The notes beneath the pieces are model-generated. The model made no database searches, was not told where the DNA came from, and was given only the letters and a program-made list of their open reading frames with translations. This document shows, piece by piece, positions 37,702-45,171 of a stretch of DNA of 46,550 nucleotides (positions within the stretch are counted from its first letter, which is position 1; each line of letters begins with the position of its first letter). Position numbers and translations under genes: made by a program. This DNA comes from Nesterenkonia sp. PF2B19. GTDB lineage: Bacteria; Actinomycetota; Actinomycetes; Actinomycetales; Micrococcaceae. The DNA lies in the NCBI RefSeq assembly GCF_001758425.2, contig NZ_MDSS02000027.1, positions 1 through 46,550 of the forward strand, read 5' to 3'.

Positions 37702-38991
37702 TCAGCGCCGCGCCCATGTCGGGGCGTGCTCGGGGCGCACCCCCACGCCGATCGCCCAGGGCATCAGTCCGCTGAGCTGGGGTACCCTGCGCATCAGTCG
37801 GGCCACAGACGCAGGCACCTCCGGCGGGGCGTCCGCGGCGAACATGGCCTCCAGCTGCCTGTGGATCTGGGACTGCAGCGCCTGGGTGAGACGCGTCGGC
37901 GGCATACGGCGGCGCTGCACGGCGGCGACGTCCGCGTCGGTGATGACGCCGCGGAGCAGCGGCTCCGCCAGCAGCGTCGCGGCCGCGACCCCGTCCTGCA
38001 CCGCGAGGTTGACCCCCACTCCCCCGGCCGGGGACATCGCATGGGCGGCGTCCCCGAGGCACAGCATGCCGCGCCGCCACCATCGGGTGAGCCGGTCCAT
38101 GCGCACGTCGAGGAGCTTCACGTCATCCAGCTCGAGCCGCCTGGCGGCCTCCGCACAGTCAGGCACGGCGGACGCGACCTCCTCACGCAGGGCCTCCACC
38201 CCGCGGGCGCGCAGCCGTGCATCTGCGCCCTTCGGGATGAGCATGGCCGCCTGGACGTAGCCCCCGCGTGGAATGGGCAGGATCGGATGGGCGCCGGTGA
38301 AGCTCGGCAGGATCGTCTCCGCCATCCCGAGACGGCTGCTCGACTCGAGCCGGAACCACCAGACGTCCAGCGGCGCCGAGAAGGAGACCGCCGGGAGTCC
38401 GGCCTGCTCACGCACCCGTGAGGTCCTGCCGTCTGCGGCCAGCGTCAGCAGGGACGGGATCTGGTCCTCCCCGTCGGGGCCGCGCACCGTCACGCCGGTG
38501 ACCTGGGCGGCGCCGTCGTCCGGCTGAGAGCGGCCAGCCGCAGTGCTCTCGGCCGCTGCACCCTCAGCCGCTGGGCCGTCCCAGAGCAGCCCCGTGACCT
38601 CGGTGCCCAGGCGCAGCTCGAAGCTCGGCTCCTCGGCGGCAGCCTCGGCCAGCAGGTCCAGGAAGTCCCACTGCGGGGCCATGGCGATATAGGGATAGGG
38701 ATGGCGCAGGCGGGAGAAGTCCACCATGGTGACGCGGCCTCCGTCGGCAACGGGAAGACGGGCCGCTTGGACGCGCTGGTGCGGCACGCTCGCCTGGAAG
38801 CGGGGCATGAGCCCCAGCTCGTCCAGGAGCAGCAGAGTGCTGGGGTGGATGGTGTCACCGCGGAAATCACGGAGGAAGTCCTCGTGCTTCTCCAGCACGA
38901 CGACGTCGACTCCGGCACGGGCGAGCAGCAGCCCGGCGATCATGCCGGCCGGTCCGCCTCCGGCGATGACACAGCTGCGCGGCTCTGACAT
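37702..38991 (-). CDS. FAD-dependent aromatic-type monooxygenase
   Basis: A flavoprotein of 429 residues of the p-hydroxybenzoate hydroxylase-like group. The three FAD/NAD motifs are in place: VIAGGGPAGMIAGLLLARAG at the N-terminus with VVVLEKHEDF, LAADGRTSRVREQAGLP in the middle, and GMLCLGDAAHAMSPAGGVGV toward the end. FRGDTIHPSTLLLLDELGL is typical of FAD_binding_3 proteins. A substrate cannot be named. An Ala/Ser-rich insert at about 140-165 is unusual. Divergent from the NRAMP-like and DUF1445 genes across a region with two GntR-type dyads, so it may belong to the same regulon. GAGGATGG precedes the ATG at 38991. Confidence 0.82.
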   Translation of the reverse strand: MSEPRSCVIAGGGPAGMIAGLLLARAGVDVVVLEKHEDFLRDFRGDTIHPSTLLLLDELGLMPRFQASVPHQRVQAARLPVADGGRVTMVDFSRLRHPYPYIAMAPQWDFLDLLAEAAAEEPSFELRLGTEVTGLLWDGPAAEGAAAESTAAGRSQPDDGAAQVTGVTVRGPDGEDQIPSLLTLAADGRTSRVREQAGLPAVSFSAPLDVWWFRLESSSRLGMAETILPSFTGAHPILPIPRGGYVQAAMLIPKGADARLRARGVEALREEVASAVPDCAEAARRLELDDVKLLDVRMDRLTRWWRRGMLCLGDAAHAMSPAGGVGVNLAVQDGVAAATLLAEPLLRGVITDADVAAVQRRRMPPTRLTQALQSQIHRQLEAMFAADAPPEVPASVARLMRRVPQLSGLMPWAIGVGVRPEHAPTWARR

Positions 38992-39085
38992 GCGGCCATC
39001 CTCAACGGAACCGCATGCGACGGCAAGGGTTGCCGGGCCGGGAAGGGACTGCCGACGGTAGGAGGAGCAATCCGGTCCGGTCAAT

Positions 39086-39130
39086 ATTGTTGGACAATCT
39101 CTTGCCGGATTGTTGAACAACCACTACTCT
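39086..39130 (+). promoter_or_regulatory. Promoter with two GntR-type operators
   Basis: ATTGTTGGACAAT (39086-39098) and ATTGTTGAACAAC (39109-39121) are two copies of one 13-bp dyad, centres 23 bases apart, in the TTGTnnnACAA form common for FCD-type GntR proteins. A promoter overlaps them: TTGCCG (39102-39107), a 17-bp spacer holding the second dyad, and TACTCT (39125-39130). Binding would block transcription of the NRAMP-like gene and perhaps the divergent monooxygenase. The likely binder is the GntR protein encoded at 42323-43012. Confidence 0.65.
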
Positions 39131-39235
39131 GGGAGACGCGCGTCACAGACCCACGTCACATCGGAGCCCGACCCCGCAGCAGCTCACGCTCGGGCCGTGC
39201 CGACTACCCCCTGCCCCCACCCGGAGAGCGAGCCC

Positions 39236-40471
39236 ATGGCTGAGACCACCGCCGAGACCTCGGCAGCCGCCGCCAAGCGTCGGCGCACCCGACGCACAGC
39301 CCTGCTGGGCGCCATGTTCCTCATGGCCACCAGTGCCGTCGGCCCCGGATTCATCACCCAGACGGCGACCTTCACCCACCAGCTGGGCGCCGCCTTCGCC
39401 TTCGCCATCCTGGTCTCGGTGCTGATCGACATCGCCGTGCAGCTCAACGTGTGGCGCGTCATCGGCGTCTCCGGGCTCTACGCCCAGCACCTGGGCAACA
39501 GGATCCTCCCCGGAGTGGGTTGGGCGCTTGCCGTGCTGATCTTCTTCGGCGGCGTGGTGTTCAACATCGGCAACATCGCCGGGGCCGGCATGGGGCTCAA
39601 CGCGCTGGCCGGGCTGGACGCCCGCATCGGCGGCGCCCTCTCGGTGGCCATAGCCCTGCTGATCTTCCTCTCCAAGCGCGCCGGCATCGCCCTGGACCGC
39701 GTCGTCGTCGCCTGCGGGGCGCTGCTGATCCTGCTGATGATCTACATGTCCATCACCACCGCTCCCCCGGTGGGCGAGGCGCTGAAGCAGACCGTCCTGC
39801 CTGAACAGGTGGACTTCTTCGTCATCACCACCCTGGTGGGCGGGACCGTCGGCGGGTACATCACCTATGCGGGGGCCCATCGGCTCATCGCCTCGGGAAA
39901 CACCGGCCCGGAGAACGTCCGCGCGATCACCCGCACCTCCGTGATGGGCATCGTGGTGGCCAGCATCATCCGCTTCCTGCTGTTCCTGGCCATCCTCGGC
40001 GTCGTCACCACCGGAGTGAGCCTGGCCGAGGACAATGTGGCCGCCGAGGCCTTCGGCGCCGCGCTGGGAGAGATCGGACTGCGGGTCTTCGGCCTGGTGT
40101 TCTGGGTCGCCGCGATCACCTCGATCCTCGGCGCCACCTTCACCACGGTCTCCTTCCTGACGACGCCGAAGACTTCGGAGCGGACCAAGAACCTGTACTT
40201 CTCCGGCTTCCTGGTGCTGACCTGCTCGGTGTTCCTCACCCTCGGCCAGGCCCCGCAGACCCTGCTGATCATGGCCGGCGCGTTCAACGGCGTCGTGCTC
40301 CCGCTGGGCTTCACCGTGGTGCTCTACGCGGCGTGGCGCCGTCGGGACCTGCTGCAGGGCTACCGCTACCCCCGGTGGCTGCTGATCATCGGCGTGCTGG
40401 CCTGGCTGCTGACCCTCTACATGGGGGCGAACTCCCTGACCGGCCTGGCAGAGCTGTGGATGACCGGCTGA
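39236..40471 (+). CDS. NRAMP-related transporter (YcsG-like) lacking the metal-site motif
   Basis: A membrane protein of 411 residues with about eleven helices, homologous to NRAMP carriers ([20 protein letters not shown] at helix 1, and [20 protein letters not shown] after helix 6). The canonical helix-1 DPGN metal ligands are replaced by GPGFITQ, and the helix-6 MPH motif is absent. It therefore probably does not carry Mn or Fe. In Bacillus, ycsG (NRAMP-like) lies beside ycsI (DUF1445) in the 5-oxoprolinase locus, and the same pair is seen here. Import of a small organic substrate is therefore plausible by inference. The ATG at 39236 follows GGAGAGCGAG. Confidence 0.8.
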   Translation: MAETTAETSAAAAKRRRTRRTALLGAMFLMATSAVGPGFITQTATFTHQLGAAFAFAILVSVLIDIAVQLNVWRVIGVSGLYAQHLGNRILPGVGWALAVLIFFGGVVFNIGNIAGAGMGLNALAGLDARIGGALSVAIALLIFLSKRAGIALDRVVVACGALLILLMIYMSITTAPPVGEALKQTVLPEQVDFFVITTLVGGTVGGYITYAGAHRLIASGNTGPENVRAITRTSVMGIVVASIIRFLLFLAILGVVTTGVSLAEDNVAAEAFGAALGEIGLRVFGLVFWVAAITSILGATFTTVSFLTTPKTSERTKNLYFSGFLVLTCSVFLTLGQAPQTLLIMAGAFNGVVLPLGFTVVLYAAWRRRDLLQGYRYPRWLLIIGVLAWLLTLYMGANSLTGLAELWMTG

Positions 40472-40526
40472 ACCTGACGGTGACCGAACGCCCCTGCACG
40501 ACCTCTGCCCTGAACGAAGGATCCCC

Positions 40527-41315
40527 ATGACCGCCGCACCCGAGACCCTGACCCCCGCCCAGGCCCGTCAGGCCTTCCGCGGCGGGCTGCGCGTGCCCAC
40601 CAGCGGATTCTCGCCCGGCTTCGCACAGGCCAATGTGCTCGCGCTGCCGCGTGAGCTGGCCTTCGACATGCTGCTCTTCGCCCAGCGGAACCCGAAGTCC
40701 TGCCCCGTGCTGGGCGTGCTGGAGCCCGGGCAGGTGTCCTCTGCCCTGCTGGCAGGAGGGGACATCCGCACCGATGTGCCGGCCTACCGGGTCTACCGCG
40801 AGGGCGAGCTGGTGGCGGATCCTGACGACGCCGTCGAGCACTGGCGCGAGGACCTGGTGACCTTCCTGCTGGGCTGCAGCTTCACCTTCGAGGCCCCGCT
40901 GCGCGCCGCGGGGATCCCGGTCCGCCACATGGACCTCGGGGTGAACGTGCCCATGTTCCGCACCTCTCGGCGCTGCGAGCCCGCCGGGGCGCTGTCCGGG
41001 CCACTGGTGGTCTCCATGCGCCCCGTGCCGGCCGAGCGGGTGGCCGACGCGGTGCGCATCACCTCCCGCTATCCGGGAGTCCACGGCGCCCCGGTGCACG
41101 TGGGTGATCCCTCCGCCCTGGGGATCGCGAACCTGGCGGAGCCGGACTTCGGCGACGCCGTCGACGTCCCGGACGGGTGGATCCCGGTGTTCTGGGCCTG
41201 CGGAGTGACCCCGCAGGCCGCCGTCATGGAGTCGAAGCCCGAGCTGGCCATCAGCCACGCTCCGGGATACATGCTCATCACCGACCTGCCCGACGCCGAG
41301 CTCCAGGTGCCCTGA
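40527..41315 (+). CDS. DUF1445 putative hydro-lyase (YcsI / D-glutamate cyclase family)
   Basis: A soluble protein of 262 residues. Family pieces are [71 protein letters not shown] and [11 protein letters not shown]. The family includes Bacillus YcsI and the catalytic part of mammalian D-glutamate cyclase, which forms 5-oxo-D-proline. A role with D-glutamate or 5-oxoproline is therefore the leading guess. It lies 55 bases behind the NRAMP-like gene in one transcript, GAAGGA precedes the ATG, and a P3 palindrome follows its stop. Confidence 0.87.
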   Translation: MTAAPETLTPAQARQAFRGGLRVPTSGFSPGFAQANVLALPRELAFDMLLFAQRNPKSCPVLGVLEPGQVSSALLAGGDIRTDVPAYRVYREGELVADPDDAVEHWREDLVTFLLGCSFTFEAPLRAAGIPVRHMDLGVNVPMFRTSRRCEPAGALSGPLVVSMRPVPAERVADAVRITSRYPGVHGAPVHVGDPSALGIANLAEPDFGDAVDVPDGWIPVFWACGVTPQAAVMESKPELAISHAPGYMLITDLPDAELQVP

Positions 41316-41329
41316 GCGGACACCCCTGC

Positions 41330-41400
41330 GTTGGCCCCGGGGCTGTGGTCGGAAAGCACGCGCTGAAGCGAGGTTCAGCGACCACCGCTCCGGAGTCAAC
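41330..41400. repeat. Palindromic intergenic element, type P3, copy 2
   Basis: Arms at 41330-41351 and 41379-41400 with 18 of 22 positions pairing (GTTG, CCGG and GTGGTCG with complements). The loop holds its own perfect 7-bp hairpin (CGCTGAA/TTCAGCG). It fills the gap between the convergent DUF1445 and DUF1989 genes. Related to 15675-15745. Confidence 0.7.
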
Positions 41401-41407
41401 CGTGACG

Positions 41408-42274
41408 TCAGCGCAGCCCGTGGAGCCCGTGGAGCCCGTCCGCACCGCGGTAGGAGGCACGGGCCGGGGGCTCCCAACCGGCGAGCGCGTCGTCGTCGAC
41501 GGCGAAGACCTGCACACCCAGCGGATGGCAGTGCTCCAGCTGCTCCTGCGTGGACGCCGCCTCCGGGCCCCACATGTGCACGGAGAGGTCTCCGCCCGGG
41601 CAGGTGGACAGTGCGCAGAGCAGATCCACCTCGGCGAAGAACTCGAAGACGTCTCCCGGTCGGGCCGGGCAGGCGTCCATGAAGTAGCGGTGCTCGTGGT
41701 TCAGCCCGGCCAGCTGGAAGACGTTGAGCACATCGTGGACGTCGTGCTCCGTGAGCCCGTAGGGCAGCACTGCCCGGGTGAGGTTGGAGTGGCAGTGGCG
41801 GTCGAAGTCCTCCCCGGTGAGCATCCGGTTCACATACGGGTCGCAGCGGGTGCCCAGCAGGTCATGGATCACCGCGGCATCCGGGTGGTCGGCCAGCGTG
41901 TCGGTGACGACGGTCGCCAACGGCCGAAGATGCGGCAGCGTCGACCAGAACCGGTCATAGGTGGTCATCGAGGATCGTTGCAGCTGCCGCGTGCGAGCGG
42001 CCCAGAACCGTTCCCTCGGGTCATGCCGGTTCCATAGGTTCAGGTCCCCCACCTGCGGCCCGTCCACCTGATGGAGCCGCACCACATGCCCCGCCGGGAC
42101 CTCCCAGGCGACTCCGGAGCGCACGGGGATCTCGAACTCCTGGACCAGGCGCCGCTCGGCCACGGCGATCCGGTCGTAGAGAGCCCGGTCGACGTCGAGC
42201 ACGCCACCGGGCGGGGACCTGTAGGCGGCGTCACGGGTGTAGACGCGTGGTGACGGCTCCTCTGGGGCGGGCAT
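41408..42274 (-). CDS. DUF1989 (urea carboxylase-associated) family protein
   Basis: A soluble protein of 288 residues. Characteristic pieces are IPVRSGVAWEVPAGHVVRLH, VDGPQVGDLNLWNRHDPRER, GTRCDPYVNRML, HCHSNLTRAVLPYGL and LCALSTCPGGDLS, with conserved Cys and His likely to hold a metal. The family includes the subunits of carboxyguanidine deiminase and other urea-carboxylase-associated proteins, but those work in pairs and only one copy is present here, so the substrate is open. The C-terminus ends in a GLHGLHGLR repeat encoded by a 9-bp tandem duplication near 41420. It shares a strand with the GntR gene upstream (gap 48 bases), and AGGAGG precedes the ATG. Confidence 0.82.
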   Translation of the reverse strand: MPAPEEPSPRVYTRDAAYRSPPGGVLDVDRALYDRIAVAERRLVQEFEIPVRSGVAWEVPAGHVVRLHQVDGPQVGDLNLWNRHDPRERFWAARTRQLQRSSMTTYDRFWSTLPHLRPLATVVTDTLADHPDAAVIHDLLGTRCDPYVNRMLTGEDFDRHCHSNLTRAVLPYGLTEHDVHDVLNVFQLAGLNHEHRYFMDACPARPGDVFEFFAEVDLLCALSTCPGGDLSVHMWGPEAASTQEQLEHCHPLGVQVFAVDDDALAGWEPPARASYRGADGLHGLHGLR

Positions 42275-42322
42275 GAGGCCTCCTGTGGCGATCGTATGCT
42301 CCTGGGCTGCTCCACTCCGGAG

Positions 42323-43012
42323 TCAGCCCATGGTCTCCAACAGCTGCTGCTCGGCGGCGTCGAAGTAGTCGGCCAGGTAGGCTTCGGCAGCGGCCCGGTC
42401 TCCGTGGCGCAGCAGCTCCGTGAGCCGGGCGTTGCGCTCCACGTAGAACGTGTGGAAGGTCGGCTCGTCGCGCATCGTGTGGAAGACCAGGCGCATGCGG
42501 GCCAGGATCTGCTCCATGAAGGTGCTCAGCTGGTCGCTGCCCACTTGCGCGATGATCAGCCGGTGGAACTGCTGGTTGGCCTGCGCGACGGCGGGCAGGT
42601 CGTCGGCGGCGACGGCGGTCCGGGCCGCGGCGATGATCGACTCCAGCGCTTCCACCGCGTGCGGATCGAAGACCCCCTGCCGCACCGCGCCGATCTCGAC
42701 CACGCGTCGGACTCGATAGGTCTCCCGGATGTCCTCCACCGTGGGCGAGTGGACGAAGACTCCGCGATTGGGCCGCCGCTCCACCAACCCTTCGGCGGCA
42801 AGCGTCTGGAAGGCGGTGCGCAGGGTGTGCCGGGAGACGCCGAGCAGCTCGGTGGTGCGGACCTCAGGCACCTTCGTGCCGGGAAGAATCCCGCCGGAGG
42901 CGATCAGCCGACGCAGGATGTCCGCCACCCGGTCCGGCACATGGGCGTGATCGCCCAAGCCCCGGCGCACCGCCTCGTCGGCGAGCAGCTCCTCCAAGGC
43001 CGCGTCACTCAT
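42323..43012 (-). CDS. GntR-family regulator with FCD domain
   Basis: A regulator of 229 residues. The GntR winged helix occupies about residues 20-85 (VADILRRLIASGGILPGTKV, GVSRHTLRTAFQTLAAEGLV, ERRPNRGVFVHSPT). The all-helical FCD ligand domain follows (residues 90-225) with the metal-type residues in QANQQFHRLIIAQ and FHTMRDEPTFHTFY. Such proteins usually repress catabolic operons in response to an organic acid. The likely targets are the two matching dyads at 39086-39121 and the DUF1989 gene just downstream. The ATG at 43012 has AGGAGG six bases upstream. An in-frame ATG at 43066 has none. Confidence 0.87.
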   Translation of the reverse strand: MSDAALEELLADEAVRRGLGDHAHVPDRVADILRRLIASGGILPGTKVPEVRTTELLGVSRHTLRTAFQTLAAEGLVERRPNRGVFVHSPTVEDIRETYRVRRVVEIGAVRQGVFDPHAVEALESIIAAARTAVAADDLPAVAQANQQFHRLIIAQVGSDQLSTFMEQILARMRLVFHTMRDEPTFHTFYVERNARLTELLRHGDRAAAEAYLADYFDAAEQQLLETMG

Positions 43013-43106
43013 GGGCCGCCTCCTGACTATGCTGACATCCCGGACGTCCTGCTGTGCGCCGTGCATGACACCAACCTATCGGTCAGCGCCTGCTTCCGGA
43101 GTGCGC

Positions 43107-43496
43107 TCACAGGTACTGACAGACCTGGTCAGCCCGGCACGCGGCGGGGTCGACATCGGCCGCCCGCTCCTCCAGCGCCGCCACGGCCTGCCTCAGGTCC
43201 TGCAGCTCGGCGATCCGGCGGTCCAGCTCTGCACGCTCCGCGGAGAGCAGGCCCCGCACGTGCCCACAGGGGGCCTCACCGCGGTCGCGGACCTCCAGGA
43301 TGGTCCTGATCTGTGCCAGGGTCAGCCCGGCGGCCTTGCCCCGGTGTATGAAGCCGATCCGCTCCGCCGTCCGGCGGGGATAGTCCCGATACCCGGCGGC
43401 AGTCCGTGCCGCCGCTGGCAGCAGTCCCTGCTCCTCATAGAACCGCAGGGTCTTGGGGGTGGTGCCGGTGATCTCCGCCAGCTCTCCGATGCGCAT
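43107..43496 (-). CDS. MerR-family metal-responsive regulator
   Basis: A regulator of 129 residues. The MerR winged helix is at the N-terminus (MRIGELAEITGTTPKTLRFY, YEEQGLLPAAARTAAGYRDY). A dimerisation helix follows, and there are three cysteines: Cys77 in EAPCGHV, Cys120 and Cys126 in AACRADQVCQYL. Three such cysteines, one before and two after the long helix, is the layout of mercury-responsive MerR, although the spacing of the last two is six rather than nine. The gene is divergent from mercuric reductase, which makes Hg(II) the likely signal. A MerR-type promoter lies between them. GAGGAGGG precedes the ATG. Confidence 0.85.
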   Translation of the reverse strand: MRIGELAEITGTTPKTLRFYEEQGLLPAAARTAAGYRDYPRRTAERIGFIHRGKAAGLTLAQIRTILEVRDRGEAPCGHVRGLLSAERAELDRRIAELQDLRQAVAALEERAADVDPAACRADQVCQYL

Positions 43497-43558
43497 GGCA
43501 CCCTCCTCACAGCCCAGCTGTGCCGGGCATCCTTTCCACGGCCCGGCTCCGCCGGGAC

Positions 43559-43590
43559 TTGACCTTCCCCTGCACTGGAACCTTCATTCT
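43559..43590 (+). promoter_or_regulatory. MerR-type promoter of the mercuric reductase gene
   Basis: TTGACC (43559-43564) and CATTCT (43585-43590) are separated by a 20-bp spacer, the over-long spacing that MerR-family activators correct by twisting DNA. The spacer reads TTCCCCTGCACTGGAACCTT and with the preceding ACC resembles the E. coli CueR copA operator more than the Tn21 mer operator. Confidence 0.7.
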
Positions 43591-43657
43591 GGGTCTATGC
43601 GCCTCACCGCTCAAGGGGCAGACCGCCGTTCACGCGCACATCGGCAGGGAGAACACC

Positions 43658-45108
43658 ATGGACCACCACCTATCGCCGGGGACGACCGCGGACCTGGCGA
43701 TCATCGGTTCCGGCGGCGCCGCATTCGCCGCCGCCATCAGGGCGCGGGAGGACGGACTCCGGGTGGTGATGGTCGAGCGGGGAGTCCTGGGCGGCACCTG
43801 TGTGAACACCGGCTGTGTCCCGTCGAAGGCTCTGCTGGCCGCAGCGGAGGCTCGCCACACCGCCGGTGACGGCGTCGGGCGCTTCGCGGGGATCTCTGCG
43901 ACGGTCAGCCCGGTGGACATGCCCGCCCTGGTGGAGGGCACCCAGCGTCTCGTCGCCCAGCTCCGGGCCGAGAAGTACCAGGACATCGCCGCTGCTCACG
44001 GGTGGGAGATCCTCCCCGGGCATGCCCGCTTCGCCGGGGCTCCGGAGGATCCTGTGCTCACAGTGACCGCCCAGGACGGCACCGTCACCGCCGTCGAGGC
44101 GCAGCATCACCTGATCGCCACCGGCTCCCGCCCCACGTTGCCCCCGGTCCCCGGCCTCGAGGACGTCACACCGCTGACCTCGACCTCGGCGATGCAGCAG
44201 GAGACTCTCCCTGGCTCTCTGCTGGTCCTCGGCGGCGGCCCGGTCGCCCTGGAGCAGGCGCAGCTCTTCGCCCGACTCGGTTCTCAGGTGACGCTGCTGG
44301 TCCGCTCGCGGCTGGTCTCCCGGGAGGAGCCCGAGGCCTCACACGCCCTCACCGAGGCGCTCCGGGAGGACGGCATCCACGTGGTCCTTCAGGCCGCCGT
44401 CGACCGGCTCCGCGCGGACCCGGTCACCTCGTCGGTGACAGCGGAGGTCCGGACTCCCGACGGCGGTCAGGTCGTCTCGGCAGAGAGGCTGCTGGTGGCG
44501 GTGGGCCGCACCCCGAACACCGAGGACCTGGGGCTGGAGCAGGTGGGCGTCCGGACGGGACAGCGTGGTGAGGTGCTGGTCACCGAGCAGCTGGTCTCCA
44601 GCAATCCTCGGATATGGGCCGCCGGCGACGTCACCGGCGGGCGGGAGTTCGTCTATGTGGCCGCCGCCCAGGGGGCGCTCATGGTCGCCAATGCCTTCCA
44701 CTCCGCGGGCCGTGCCCTGGACGATGTTCACCTGCCCTCGGTCACCTTCACGAGCCCGGCCATCGCCCGGGCCGGGATGACCCGGGCCATGGCTGAGGCG
44801 GCGACATCGACCATGAGTCCCGGACGGTGCCGATGTCCCAGGTCCCCCGCGCGCGCGTGCAGCGCGACACCCGGGGGCTGATCACCGTGGTGGCGCAGCG
44901 GCAGTCCGGCCGCATCCTGGGCGTGTCCGCCGTCGCTCGGGATGCGGGCGAACTGGCCGCCTCCGCGGTGCACCTCCTCGACGCGGAGCGCACCGTGGAG
45001 CAGGTGGCCGGCGCCTGGGCGCCGTACTTGACCATGGCGGAGGGCCTGAAGCTCACCTGTCAGGCGTTCAGCACGGACGTCACCACGCTGTCCTGCTGCG
45101 CGGTGTAA
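43658..45108 (+). pseudogene. merA: Mercuric reductase, one frameshift near the C-terminus
   Basis: An FAD disulfide oxidoreductase reducing Hg(II) to Hg(0) with NADPH, about 483 residues if repaired. The redox pair is Cys48 and Cys53 in GGTCVNTGCVPSK. The NADPH loop VLGGGPVALEQAQLF, the FAD motif WAAGDVTGG, and the MerA-specific C-terminal cysteine pair in TLSCCAV are all present, which separates it from lipoamide dehydrogenase. No N-terminal HMA (NmerA) domain is present. The frame breaks near 44800, and adding one G to GG gives AEAGDIDHESRTVPMSQVPR. This is either a sequence error or a recent lesion. It is divergent from the MerR gene. No merT, merP or merB is visible. Confidence 0.88.
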
Positions 45109-45171
45109 GCGCTGCCGGGCATGAGCCCCGTCCAGGTGAACACAGCTCAGGTGGACCCAGTGCCCCGGCCG

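Noticed and set aside
45109-45171. Palindromic repeat element between convergent merA and carboxylase genes
   Set aside because: Only a weak hairpin (TCCA/TGGA with partial outer pairing); it lacks the GTTG...CAAC frame of the P elements.
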